A stretch of DNA of 64,000 bases, from contig NC_039358.1 in the NCBI RefSeq assembly GCF_003573695.1, positions 155,920,920 through 155,984,919 of the forward strand, given 5' to 3'. Within the stretch, counting starts at the first letter, position 1. Each line of letters starts with the position of its first letter. Position numbers and translations under genes: made by a program. Positions 1 to 10,962 of the stretch are shown piece by piece. The notes beneath the pieces are model-generated. The model saw only the letters and a program-made list of their open reading frames with translations. It was not told the DNA's origin and did no database searches. The DNA comes from Papaver somniferum (taxonomy: Eukaryota > Streptophyta > Magnoliopsida > Ranunculales > Papaveraceae).

Positions 1-4
1 ATAG

Positions 5-682
5 GCGGATGTCCGTGTCGTCGTCGATGCTAGACGAAGAAAGAGTGGAAAGTCCGTGACCGTGGTTGAGGTTGAGGAAAGCAGTAACCAGGCATGTGAA
101 GATTCTGTAGGATCCGTGGAGACTGGAGACGGTGTCCATGCTCGTGAATACCCAACCGTTGGGATTTTATTCGAAGCCCCATTGACTAATACCTTCCCAA
201 ACAATGAAATGGTCGGCGGATTTGTGATTCCCAAATGTCATGCGTCTCTGTACACCAAGATCTGTAAGAAGTATGGTCACATTGCTACCACAAAAGTGTG
301 GAAAGGTTTTCTTCCAACCCTTTTAACCACGGTAGCGGGGCAATTGCCGATCATCGAGGAAATGAATCAGATGCACTTGCGAGACGTCAAAAACCATGAA
401 CTGCACCAATGGGATGAAATGATCTCGAATTGTGAGGTATTGCGATTCAATGTAAGATGGCTCCATCGTCGTCTTGAGATAATCAAGGTTCATAAGGCGA
501 AAGAGGCTGCTGATGCAATTTCCATGAATGCAGCTTTACTGGATGAGGAGAGAATACTGGCTCTGGAATCGGCAAGGGTTGAGAAAGCGGTCGAAGACTT
601 GAAGGCAAAAACCAAGATTTTTCAGAATAAGCTTGAGGAGGCTTCTTATAGGGATTATCCGTTGCTGGGTGGTTTGCTATGA
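5..682 (+). CDS. Antisense ORF of the Tat-like element: coiled-coil protein with PEARLI-4-like region (partial)
   Basis: The frame is open from base 5 (a stop lies at 2-4) to the stop at 680-682, about 225 codons. No good ATG opens it; it may be a 3' exon whose upstream part lies left of the window. The middle (GGFVIPKCHASLY, KKYGHIATTKVW, then VLRFNVRWLHRRLEII) resembles the C-terminal region of PEARLI-4-like proteins and of plant-mobile-domain proteins found in transposons. The last 70 residues are Ala/Glu/Lys/Leu-rich and look like a coiled coil. The ORF runs opposite to gag-pol and ends 195 bp from the pol stop, tail to tail. No stop interrupts it, unlike pol next door. The function is unknown; the family match is from memory of motif patterns. 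Confidence 0.6.
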   Translation, partial: ADVRVVVDARRRKSGKSVTVVEVEESSNQACEDSVGSVETGDGVHAREYPTVGILFEAPLTNTFPNNEMVGGFVIPKCHASLYTKICKKYGHIATTKVWKGFLPTLLTTVAGQLPIIEEMNQMHLRDVKNHELHQWDEMISNCEVLRFNVRWLHRRLEIIKVHKAKEAADAISMNAALLDEERILALESARVEKAVEDLKAKTKIFQNKLEEASYRDYPLLGGLL

Positions 683-877
683 GTGAGCATTTGTGGTTGT
701 TGTTTTTTGAGTAAATCTGAGTTTCTAGTTAGGTGAAACAGTTGATCATGGTATGAACGAATTTTGCTCATTTTTGAAATGTTTAATGAACAAAGGATCA
801 TTTGCATGCTCTTTGGAGGAATGAAATTACATTTTTGAAAATGCTTGAAATGATAAAGAGGTAGTTTGTTTCATGGA

Positions 878-2530
878 TCAGGCATAATAAGCTTTGAGCC
901 ATTTGCCATTGATGATGTTTCCTTCCTTTCCTCCACTGATTGCTAAAATTTTGTAGTATCCGCTAGACACTGCTTTGATAACAACATATGGCCCTTCCCA
1001 TTTAGGAGAGAACTTAGGGGCGTACATGTCTTGTTGAATGTGCTTTGCCGTCTTTTATACCAAATCTCCTACTTGAAATGTTCGAGGTCGTACCATTTTG
1101 TTGTAGGATATGGAGATCCTCTGTTTGTAGGCTTCCACATATTTTTCCACCTTGGTTCTCCTTGATTCCAGCATATCTAGCTCAGCGATTTTTGATCTGG
1201 AGATTTCGGCCTCATCCCATTGTACACCACTGGACGCTGCAATCCTGGCTGAGGGAACTTTGATTTCTGCTGGAAGTATGGCGTCGGCTCCATAGACAAG
1301 GGAATATGGCGAAGTACCGATCGAGCTCCTTGGTGCAGTTCTGTAAGCCCATAGAGCCATGGGTAATTGCTTATGCCATGATCGAGGATTGTCATGAATC
1401 GTCCGACTGATAATCCTGACCAAAGTCTTGTTGGTACTTTCTGCTTGACCATTTCCTTGTGGATAGTAAGGCGTGGAGAAGATTTGTTTGATCCCATATT
1501 TATTGAGCAGCTTCTCAACATCTTGATTGGCAAAAGGAGTTCCATTATCTGTGATGATATGCTTAGGAACTCCGAATCTGCATATTATGTGCTCTTTGAT
1601 GAATGCGGCAATCGTAACTCCAGTGGTGCTTCGAAGAGGAATAGCTTCGACCCACTTGGTGAAGTACTCTGTCGCAGTGACGATGTATTCATGTTGTTTT
1701 GAAGATGCTGGATTGATCTTCCCAATGATATCTAGTCCCCAGCTGTAGAAAGGCCACACACTATTTACAGAATTCAACGGGAGACAAGGAGTGTGGATGA
1801 GATTACCATGGGTTTGGCATTGGTGACACCTCTGAACGTGTGCGGCTGCATCATCTTCCATGGTTGGACAATAATATTTCTCATGAATTTGAAGAAATAG
1901 TTTCCTCTTTCCTTGATGTTCTCCATCATGTACTTTCTTCAGGATTGTATGGATTTCATGTTCGGTTAAGCACCTCAGTAAATTTCCACCAAAGCTTTTG
2001 CGTTATAAGATCCCATCGAGATAGAAGAATCTCTTAGCTTTCTGAATGAGTTTGACTGCTTGCTTCTTTTCCAGTGGTAGTTCGTTGTCCCGGAGGTATT
2101 TGATGTAAGGTTCCCTCCAGTCCCCAGTGTGGCGGACCGTCAAAACCTCCAAGTGATGAGGAGGTGTTTGGTAATCAGGACAAACTCCTTGTAAAGCTCT
2201 TGACTGAGTCTCCATGGATGGCCAGTAGTACCCCATTCTTTGAAGTTTTCTGTAAAGTGTTACCACTAATGTTTGCCCACAAACTTCCTCATGTATGCGC
2301 TTGAGCTGTTCTTCCGCTTCATCGCTCCCAAGACATCGTGATAGAGATCCATCAGGGTTTCGATAGTACAGCCCTCCATGAAGCAAGAAGTAGTTCTTCA
2401 ATTCCTTGAGGCTGACTTGGCCTTCTGAAATAGAGCTGCTCAATTCATGAATGATGGGTGTTCGCCAATCGTTCGCCGGAATGTCTTCGATCTGAGTGAG
2501 CCAAGTCGAAGATAATGTACGCCTCCGTAC
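878..2530 (-). pseudogene. Integrase part of the Tat-like pol (broken)
   Basis: Translated on the minus strand it shows His/Cys zinc-binding elements (IHTILKKVHDGEH, then HVQRCHQCQ), a rve core with the first Asp in WGLDIIGKI, the second in HIITDNGTPF and the Glu in QGNGQAES, then a C-terminal stretch ending KWLKAYYA and a stop at 878-880. An upstream segment (HEEVCG...RMGYYWPSM...CPDYQ) looks like a second, damaged H2C2-like copy before the true one. In-frame stops at 2003-2005 and 1055-1057 interrupt it. An integrase inserts retroelement cDNA into the chromosome; this copy cannot make a full enzyme. Confidence 0.9.
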
Positions 2531-2534
2531 AATG

Positions 2535-3415
2535 ATCGTTTTCTGTGCTCCTTCGAATTGCATCTTGGAGGCGAGAGTTGCTAGGAAATCAGCATGCCTA
2601 TTGTTAGTCCGTCCATTATGGACTATCGTTGCGTTAGCAGAATTGGTCAACAGTCGCTGAGCTTCGGTTCTGAATGGAGAAAGTGTGATTTCTTTGAGAG
2701 AATATGTTCCATTCATCTGGTTGACCAATAATTTTGAATCTCCCCTTATATCGAGGTGTGTTGCTCCTGCTTGCTTGGCCAAAGATAATCCCACTGCTGA
2801 GTTGTTGGTGCAGTGGAAATCCAACTTGAACGAATGTGAGAAAACTTCACCGGATGGAGACACCAGCACTACACCAGCTCCTCCGGTGTCACTACTAGGG
2901 GTGGCAGACCCATAAAAGTATAGAAGCCATGTTTCTTCCTTGATGACCAAGATGTCTGGGAATTCGCCGGACACTTCTTCATGTAGTGTTGTTGTGTCCT
3001 CCCCTGGAAAAGAAGCGAGCAAGTCTGCTACTGCTTGACCTTTGATGGCTTTAGGTGGCGTGCAAGCTATGTCAAATTCTAACATCTGGAGTAGCCACTT
3101 CGCTGATCTCCCTATCAAGGCTGGCTTTGATAGCAAGAATTTTATGGGATCAGCTTTGGAGATGAGTACGACCCTGTTAGATAGTAAGTAATGTCTGAAC
3201 TTCTGGATTGCATGTACCAATGCCAGGCATGCCCTTTCGGCCTTTGGATATCGGAGTTGAGCATCTCTCATTGTGCGGCTGAAGTAGTAAATCGGTCGTT
3301 CGACGCCTTCGTCATCTTCCTGAGTGAGGAGTGCGCCGATGGCGACGTCACTGGAGGCTGTGTAAAGAATCAGAGCTCGTCCCTGCACTAGAGACCTCAT
3401 GACGGACGGTGACAA
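2535..3415 (-). pseudogene. Tandem RNase H domains of the Tat-like pol
   Basis: The open segment encodes a gypsy-type RNase H (LILYTASSDVAIGALL, then YFSRTMRDAQLRYPKAERACLAL) at residues 12-135 from base 3415, then a second RNase H of the archaeal kind at about 162-285 (TWLLYFYGSA, GAGVVLVSPSGE, IRGDSKLLVNQ). A second RNase H is characteristic of the Tat lineage. In the second domain the first catalytic Asp of the usual YFDGS motif is Tyr (TAT at 2914-2912), and the expected Glu-containing segment after TNNSA is missing, so it should be inactive. It lies between reverse transcriptase and integrase in the same frame. Confidence 0.85.
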
Positions 3416-4585
3416 TAATATTTGTTGTATTTTATGGAAAGCTTCTTGTTGAACAGCTGTTCAGGTGAAGCTTGCTCTTTTCTTTAGCATAGGTGTGAAC
3501 AAAACAATGAGTTGAGCTAATCCAGGAATGAAGCGTCGAATATAATTTACCTTGCCCATAAAGCTCTATAGTTCCTTCACGGTATGTGGAGGAGGCATGG
3601 TGGTAATAGCTTTTGCCTTTTCGGGGTCGACTTTGATCCCTTCAGCCGTGACCAGGAATCCTAAGAATTTTCCGGAAGAAACTACGAATGCGCACTTTAA
3701 AGGATTCATTTTTAATTTGTATTCTCTGCACCTTTCAAACACCTGCCTTAGAACTTCGAGATGAGATGCTCAAGTCTTCGATTTTACCACCACATCATCA
3801 ACATAGTCTTCTACTTGCTTGTGCATCATGTCGTGGAATATGGAAGTCATGGCTCGTTGATAGGTGGCACCAGCATTCTTTAATCCAAAGGGCATCACAG
3901 TGTAGTGAAAATTCCCAATGGGAGTACGGAACCCAGTCTTGTTGGCGTCATGTTCATACATCTTGATATGGTTGTACCCACTATAGCCGTCCATGAATGA
4001 GAACATACCGTGACCACTGGTTGCATCGACGAGCATGTCAATGTTGGGTAGAGGAAAATCATCCTTTGGACAACATTTATTCAAGTTCCTGAAGTCGACA
4101 CAACATCTGATTTGACCATTTTTCTTCTTAACAGGTACCACATTTGCTAGCCACGTTGGATGAAGAATAGGTTTGATGAACCCTGCTGCCAACAGTTTCT
4201 GGATTTCGACCTTGATTTTCTCCTCGACTTCGTGTCTAAATTGTATGGGCGGTTGTTTGACAGCTTTGAAACCAGGGATGATGTGCAGGTGATGGGTGAC
4301 AAGTTTGTCATCCAGACCCGGCATTTCTTCGTACGTCCAGGCGAAGACATCTTGATATTCTTTCAATAATTTTACCAGCTCGGGCCGCTCCTCTGGTGAT
4401 AGCGCTGAACTGATCAGGATTGGCCTTGGATCGTCTTCAGTCCCAATGTTGATTGTTTCAAGATCGTCAATGGTAGAGTCAGTGTCGTCCTGTAGTTGTC
4501 GTGGGGCATCTTTGACTTCTTCTTCAAGTGATTGCTCACTCTGACACGATTCTTCATGGTGAGGAGATTCTTCATCGTTCTCCAC
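3416..4585 (-). pseudogene. Reverse transcriptase of the Tat-like pol (broken)
   Basis: Residues from 4585 include WLANVVPVKKKNGQIRCCVD, FPLPNIDMLVD, FSFMDGYSGYNHIKM, FGLKNAGATYQRAM and the YVDDVVVKSK catalytic box, the standard order of Ty3/gypsy reverse transcriptase fingers, palm and active site. The thumb and connection continue after a stop at 3770-3772 (LRQVFERCREYKLKMN, KFLGFLVTAEGI, FMGKVNYIRRFIPGL), with two more in-frame stops before 3415, where Gln or Trp codons are expected. All pieces share one frame, so decay here is by point substitution, not frameshift. Confidence 0.9.
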
Positions 4586-4594
4586 GATTAATTG

Positions 4595-5263
4595 CTAATC
4601 TTTCCGTCGGCGATAAATGACTCTCACTTCTACGTCTCGATCGGTCGTGAAGTTTGTCCCTGGAGTTGAGACTTGATCATTATGGCATTTAGTCGGTGTA
4701 GTAGGTGACTTGATCATTTTAGCAGCTGAGGATGACAGGTCGTTATCAGCCTCCTCGATAGTCTTCCAGCTTGGAAGTGGATTACTGTGAATCCTGCTTG
4801 GAGGTTCCGGGACGCCTTTTTGAGATTCAAGAAACTCAATATCATAGACGGAAGCATAAGGAGATGATGAATCCGGAATGCGAACGATCTTGTTGTCGAG
4901 CAGGGCCTTCATGCATTGATGGTATGTTGAAGGAACCACCTTGTTATCATGGAGCCACGGGAGTCCCAGTATCATATGGTAGTCAGGTTCTTGTTCGATC
5001 ACATGAAACTTTGCTTTCGATCGAATCGGCCCCACCCTCAAATTTATGTATGCATATCCATATGTATGGCTTTGACTTCCTTCAAATCCTGTCATTAGGA
5101 TGGGATAGCGAACGATTTTACCTTGTGGGAACCTGACCATCCTGAGAGTCTTCATAGTGACAATGTTGGTAGAAGCACCGGTGTCAACAAGATCTCTTCT
5201 AAATTTGGTGCCTTTGATGAAACCAGTGACATACAATGCTCGGTTGTGTCCTTCATCCGTCAT
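4595..5263 (-). pseudogene. Aspartic protease of the Tat-like polyprotein
   Basis: A 222-codon open segment on the minus strand begins GHNRALYVTGFIKG, then has the catalytic LVDTGASTNIV and, further on, MILGLPWLHDNKVVPSTYHQC, the flap/C-terminal pattern of gypsy retropepsins. It lies between the gag remnant and reverse transcriptase in the same frame, with single stops at 5270-5272 and 4595-4597 on either side. The active-site DTGAS is intact. It would cut Gag-Pol into mature proteins if the frame were whole. Confidence 0.85.
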
Positions 5264-5269
5264 GTGATC

Positions 5270-5767
5270 TTATTCTCCAAAAGAGATGTTGTCGATCGAA
5301 TGCCCAGGCACTAGGGAGACTTCTTCAACTGATGGTGTTAGTGTCGTTATTTGCACGCTGGATGATATCTGGTTGAGTGCTGAAAACGTGTATGTGCGCT
5401 GATCCCTGGAGAAGTACAGGAGTTCACATAGATTTTCGATCAAATGTGTGACCTCTTGTTCCACCGACTTCTCGTATGTGGTGAAGCTGTTGATTTGAGG
5501 GTCAGATGACGCTTTAGTCCCCGGTGTTGAGACTTTTGGAGCGGAGGTACCGCCTAACTCGGATGTTAATTTGATGAGAAAGTCGAGGATGTGGTTTATC
5601 GTCTCCTTCATCAGGTCCATGTTCCTGGTATGGACCTCTAGTATTTGATCCAACTCTGCCAAAGTCGGGATCCCTCTGCCCTCCATGACGCCAGGTGTAA
5701 CATGAGGAATGTTGCCGTTTGAAATATTCTGATCTGAATTAGTTGAATTAGTCCTAATACCAACCAT
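5270..5767 (-). pseudogene. Gag remnant of the Tat-like element (internally deleted)
   Basis: The minus-strand ORF opens 37 bp inside the primer-binding site with MVGIRTNSTNSDQ and runs 165 codons to a stop at 5270-5272. The N-terminus looks like a Tat gag leader and the last residues (VPGHSIDNISFGE) like the lead-in to the protease. Neither the retrotransposon gag domain nor a CCHC knuckle is present, so most of gag has been lost inside this segment. The assignment rests on position and end similarity. Confidence 0.6.
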
Positions 5768-5803
5768 CTTGTGAAATTGTTAGATTTCAACCGAGAGATT
5801 AAT

Positions 5804-5821
5804 CTCCCACTGTGGTCGCCA
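5804..5821 (-). other. Primer-binding site of the Tat-like element
   Basis: On the minus strand the LTR end is followed after GAC by TGGCGACCACAGTGGGAG, the form of a tRNA-complementary primer-binding site seen in Tat-like elements. It fixes the element's orientation and the inner edge of the LTR. Confidence 0.8.
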
Positions 5822-7499
5822 GTCTGTAGATGGGGAAAAATGATTTGCTGGTTTTTAAGGAATTGAGGAGACGACCGTACGGAGGAGACTCCTCGAATCG
5901 AGCGAAATGTTAAACCTCACACAGATGCACCGCTGCAAAGGGGGTGCTTTAGATTCGAGAGATCAATCTGTAGTACTCCGGCCTAAATCAAGACAATGAC
6001 CGTTCCAGAGTAAATTCGGTCACAAGAGAGGATGGGTTGATCTGTAGGAGGGAAGCTGGGAAATGTGTGGAATCAATGGTAATCAAAGATTGTGGGTGTA
6101 TGAATTCTGAATATGATAAGCTCTGAATGATTGAAATTGCTCAATTGAGAGTAGTTGCTCAACTGATGAGTTGATGATCTCGTGTTGTCGATGAGACGTG
6201 AGATTGATGATACTGATGATGATGATTCAATCATGATTCAGAGACTTATTTATATTGCTGGAATTGTAGACACCATGATTCCATGAAGTGTGACAGTTGA
6301 TGGAATCAAGGAGTGGGGAAGTGGAGATCGTGTTTGAAACCAGTTGCTCAACGTGTGGAGACTTGGTCGATTTTCCACCCACTACCTCGTGAATTCCTTC
6401 AACTGATTGCACGAATTTCTCACATTTCATCGTGTGTTTGAACACACGTACCGTAGACCGCCATACCAAAACCCTAAGTGATATCCCCCCAAGTGACACG
6501 ATTGACATCTCATGGTTTGTTAGTCAATTGATGACTTCGTGGTTTAATGGGACGATGAGTCCATGTAGTCGTTGAGTTGAACATGATGTTCTGAAACTCG
6601 TGAATTGAACATGTCATGAGACAGAGGTATAGTTCTTACAATGAAGTGAGAAAGTATTGCTCATTCGGTGGATCGTTGAATATTGATTGTTGAACCAATA
6701 TTCCTTGGTTTGAAAAAATATTTATCATCTGAGCAAGTGTTGCTCATGTGATTGTTGAATATTTGATCGTCTGAGCATGTGTTGCTTGGCAGCGTACCAA
6801 AAATATTAATTAGAATACTGGTAGTTGAACCGAGCATAATTAATAAAATTAATGACCATGAGGTCGTCGTAAAATTATTAAGGTTAGGATCTGGAATAAT
6901 GATCCTTGGATTCAGAAACCCTAATTTGATCAATTGATGATCAATTCATGGTTAGTCAGAATTTCAACCATGGGACGAAGGAGGGAGCGACTACATGGGA
7001 CCGTGGATCAACCAGGTAGTGTCCATATGCTCACATGAGTGAATACGAAAAACTCATGAGTTGACAATTTGTTGGTAAAAGAATGATTAAATGTTGGTTT
7101 AATCATTTATTCGAAAATGCTCGTCTGAGGTGAGAAAACCTAATTAATTATGACGAGGCGAGGGACCGACCATGGAGTCATGAAACTGGCCCTGGGTTGT
7201 CCCGTGACCGTGTGACGATCACTTCATGAAAATCCAAAGTGTTTGGGAGAGTTTTGGACCTAATACGAGCAATTGTGCAAATTAGGTCAAAACTGTGAAA
7301 ATTGATGGGACCGGCTTCCGTGAGCCAAAGAGCCAATCTTGGTCGGTCAAGATAGCATGCTCGTGTCCCCAAGGCGTCCGCGTCTCAGTCCTTAGAATTT
7401 TGATATTTTCTGGCGTGCAATTGAGCATCCATTCGAGAAAATATGCCAAAATTAGGGTTTCAACAAAACTGAGGAAAACACCATGAGATGATGAAAAAT

Positions 7500-8350
7500 A
7501 ATTATAAAATAAGGAATGAGGAGGCGTGGGACCGCCGTGGTCAAGGCATGGTCGACCGGTCGTGACCACGGTCCCATGGTGCCTTTTTCTTAATTTTATA
7601 ATATTTTGATGATTTTATGAAAAATTCATGAATTTTGAGAAATTTGATGAATTTTGGGAGTTTCCATGAATTGAAGGAGTTTTCAGGAGTTCAAGGAAGC
7701 AAAAAATATTAAAATAATAAAAACAAGGGCGTGTGGGACCGTGGAAGGCATGGACGGCCGGCTAGGGCCCGGTCCCACAAGTTTCCCTATTTTTTTAATA
7801 TTTTTAAGTATTTTGATGATTTGAGGGAATTTTTCCTAATTTGAGAGAAATACCATGAAATCAAGGAATTTGATGAATTCAAGGAAAAATAATAATAAAA
7901 TAATAAAACAAAGGGACGTGTGGGACCGGATAGGGCATGGCCGGCCGGCCAAGGCCTGGTCCCATAAGTTTTCATAATTTATATTATTTTATTATTATTT
8001 GATGATTTGTGCAAAAATACCATGAAATCAAGGAGTTTTTTCATGAAATTAGAGAAATAATAATAATAATAAAATAATAAGGAACCGTGGGTGTGGGGCC
8101 GGTTGGGACCAAGGCACGGCCGGTTGGCCAATGGTCACGCCCCACACTCCTTTCCTTAATTTTATATTATTTTTATGGATTTATGGAAGTACCATGAAAC
8201 CGAGAAGTTTCCTTAAGACGAAGGAGATTTGATAAAATGAGAGAATTTTCATCAAATCATGGAAAATAAGAAAATGCATTAAAATATAAAACTGGCGTGG
8301 GATTGACCACGACACGGTCGGTCGGTCGTGTGTCCGTGCTCCCAGCACCC
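7500..8350. repeat. Five diverged units, GC-rich dyad in AT-rich spacer
   Basis: Near 7530, 7735, 7918, 8095 and 8290 the pattern is repeated: GTGGGACCG...GGCATGG..CGGCCGG..GGTCCCA, flanked by AT-rich DNA with ATTTTGATGATTT or AAATAATAATAAAATAA. Spacing is roughly 180-205 bp. Each core is itself an imperfect inverted repeat (GGGACC/GGTCCC). Older copies of the same motif occur at about 6975, 7160, 7300 and, outside this LTR, at 10130 and 10240. Confidence 0.7.
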
Positions 8351-8609
8351 TGGTCAATATTTTAATTATTTATTATTTTCTTCTCTATTTTGCATAGGTT
8401 CATCGTTTCGTTGTATTTTTGAAATACTCGTTCGTGCGGTGACTGTTAGTGTATCATCGTTGAATACACCTTCACCATTTGAAGCGGGTCATACTTAGAG
8501 GTAGCTCAGACTCCCAGTTGTTGATTATTTATTATTAATTGTGGAATTCAGTAGAGAATAATTCACAAAACTGAGTAATAAGATGTTTATTATTAATTCA
8601 TAGGATCAA

Positions 8610-8875
8610 CTGAGGATTCGACTACGAATTCAGAATAATAAAGTGAGCATTACCATTCCATGAGATCGTAGATTCGACCATAGAGTCGGAATAATTAATG
8701 TTTATCTATTACCATTTATGAGACCAGTTGTGGATTCGATCATCAAATCAGAGTAATGAGATAATATATTTATTGCTATTCTATGAGATCAAGCTGTGGA
8801 TTCGATCATAGAATCAGAAAAATTGTTATTGTCATTCCATGGGACCAGACGTGGATTCGACCATGGAATATGAGC
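8610..8875. repeat. Tandem array, 55-66 bp unit
   Basis: Five copies start with GATTCGA(C/T)(C/T)A and continue ...AGAATCAGAATAATTAATG...CCATTCCATGAGATCA..TGTG. They lie inside the Tat-like LTR. Copies differ by substitutions and small gaps. Confidence 0.75.
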
Positions 8876-8903
8876 GATTGTGATTAGGAATAATTAACTT
8901 TGT

Positions 8904-9057
8904 GGCTCTATACTAGCAGAGCAAGCTGTCTAGGAGCATTAATTATCCTGATACGAGCTTGCCGATAAGTCATATCCTTTATATAGTCAGGGTAAACTTG
9001 TTGTTTGTTCCTGAAGACGTTATCGCTCTATACTAGCAGAGCAAGCTGTCTAGGAGC
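8904..9057. repeat. 33-bp direct repeat
   Basis: GCTCTATACTAGCAGAGCAA followed by GCTGTCTAGGAGC occurs at about 8904 and again at about 9025, identical by eye over 33 bases, about 120 bp apart in the LTR. Confidence 0.85.
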
Positions 9058-9384
9058 CGTCCATCTCGCGATGCTATATAGAAATAATCACTGAAAGTAT
9101 TCAGTATTCATGAGATATGTCGTTGTCTAGTCGTGAGACTACATATCTACATGTACTCTGAGAGAAAGTACTTTTCGTTGAGAATTCGATGAGAGACCCG
9201 TGTCTCGATACTCACGTCTGATTTCTGAATCAGAGCTTCGTATAATTACGAGTTTACGAATTTAGCCTTTGTCGAAAATCCACCATCTACAGACTTATTA
9301 TTTAGTTTCCAACAAATAAATTGTTTCCAACTAAACTCGTCAAGAATAATGATGAATGTAGCTAAAGAAAAAATCCTCCAACAC

Positions 9385-9749
9385 ATATTTCGAGAAAGAT
9401 GTAAGCGATTAAAACTCAACTCGAAATATCAAATGTGTATAATGTAAAGTCTATATATCCATATGACTTAGTCTTAATAGGAGATAAAACATAATATACT
9501 TCCGAGTGATAGATAAGTTTTAGTCTCCATATACCTTTTGTTGATGAAGTTCCTCCAAGCTCTCCTCAGTAGATCTTCGTCTTCGGTCGATGAATGCCAT
9601 GAAGTCTAAAGCTCAACTACACATTTTATCCTAGTCCAAGACATAACTATAAGTAGACTAGAAATCAAGACTTATAGTTTTGATCACCTAAACTTGAAAG
9701 ACAAGCTTGAGCTAGCAACGATTGCGAGTTCGTCCGAGCAGTGCTCTAA
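9385..9749 (-). mobile_element. Fragment of SIRE-like LTR start, minus orientation
   Basis: The minus strand from 9749 (TTAGAGCACTGCTCGGACGA) matches the first ~360 bp of the SIRE-like LTRs at 50232 and 56415 and the arms of the foldback at 10963. It stops near 9385; 9292-9384 is unassigned flank between it and the Tat-like LTR. Confidence 0.7.
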
Positions 9750-10962
9750 TAATTATTATTATTTCTTCTCTCATCTCATGAAACTCCCTCGTTTGAGCAA
9801 AAATCTGATTTTTCCATATTTCTCAAATATTGCTCAAACTACCAAAAAAGATAAAAAGTCAAATGGTCACACGGTCATCTGGGATTCTCACCGAAAATAT
9901 TAAAATATAATTATTTTAATATATTCTCAAAATATTGGTCGCACGAGCAAAGTTCTACTTTCTCATTCAAGCAAAATCGAGAGTTTCAGTCAGGATCAAA
10001 CTCTTCTGAAAATCCAAAATATTGCTCGAACGCGTACCGGAAAATACAAAAATTCTCAGGATTGAGTCACTGACAATATGGTGACACGGGCATGCCACCT
10101 TGACCGACCAAGTTCTGACCCTTGGCTTACAGAAGCCGGTCCCACTACCTATTATGATTTTGACCTTATTAATCTTCCATAATTCATATTGGGTTCAAAC
10201 TCTTTCCAAACAACTTGGAATTTGATATATCGACCATGAGTTGGTCCCACGACCACCATGACCGGTTTCATACCCCTTGGTCGGTCCCTCCCCTCTCTAT
10301 AATTAGGTTTTACCACCTAATGCTCAGACGAGCACTATTTTTAATAATGATTAAACGAGCATTTAATCATCCTTTCGCCAACTGGTATACACAGGACTTT
10401 GGTGCATGCTCATTCGAGCACCTGGGCGCTACTTGGTTGGCCCATCATCCCATGTAGACGGTCCCTGTCTCACTCATTTGGTTGATTTTCAGTAAATCAT
10501 CAATTGATCAAAAATCGATCAAAATTAGGGTTTCAAACCAAATGCTTTGCAAACCATAATTCTGAGCAAGTTCAAACACTAATAATTTTATGTTGATCCA
10601 GAAATCAACATCCTAATTAATTATAAAATATTTGGTCCAGCTACCAGTATTTTTTATTAATATTTTATTTGGTCCCGCTACCAATAATTCATGGATCGAG
10701 CAATATTTGCTCAAACGAGCAATATTTATTTTGCTCATCTATCAATACTAAATTGCTTAAGTTAGCAAAATACACGATCAACTGGGTTCAAAACTCATTA
10801 ATTCAACTATCAATTGCTCGACTGAGCAATATTCCTCATGTTGATTCAACTATTAACATTCGAGAATTCTATTGATCCAGCAATCAATATTCTGATTTAT
10901 ATTTAATGTTTGGTCCTGCTACCAACATTTTTGCTCGACTGAGCAGCATGGTTCGAACGTAC
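9750..10962 (+). mobile_element. Tat-like LTR fragment, opposite orientation to 5825-9291
   Basis: Segments such as AAGCCGGTCCCAC (near 10130), the AATGCTCAGACGAGCA region (10318) and ATTAGGGTTTCAAACC (10525) are reverse complements of the LTR at 6640-7500, in the same order. It is a partial, diverged copy cut off by the foldback at 10963. No coding sequence is seen. Confidence 0.65.

Larger units (their letters stand above)
1..9291 (-). mobile_element. Ty3/gypsy Tat-like retrotransposon, 5' LTR to past the end of pol; 3' LTR off the left edge
   Basis: Read on the minus strand the order is LTR (9291-5825), primer-binding site (5821-5804), short gag remnant, protease, reverse transcriptase, two RNase H regions and integrase, ending at 878, then a converging plus-strand ORF. 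The very long LTR, the second RNase H of the archaeal type and an extra antisense ORF after pol are characters known from the plant Tat lineage, so I place it there. The whole gag-pol region stays in one frame but is broken by several stop codons, so the copy is dead. The other LTR and the target duplication lie outside the window. Confidence 0.88.
5825..9291 (-). mobile_element. 5' LTR of the Tat-like element (3.47 kb)
   Basis: It is bounded by the inverted termini TGTAGATGG (5825-5833) and CCATCTACA (9283-9291). The inner end abuts the primer-binding site. The LTR is unusually long and full of internal repeats: diverged GC-rich palindromic units at 7500-8350, a 55-66 bp tandem array at 8610-8875 and a 33-bp duplication at 8904/9025. 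No coding region is visible in it; short ORFs inside are chance frames. Confidence 0.85.

Noticed and set aside
1045..1748. Plus-strand ORFs opposite the integrase region
   Set aside because: They are mirror frames of the recognisable integrase on the minus strand; no domain and no codon pattern of their own.
4160..5314. Plus-strand ORFs over reverse transcriptase and protease
   Set aside because: Shadows of the minus-strand pol frame.
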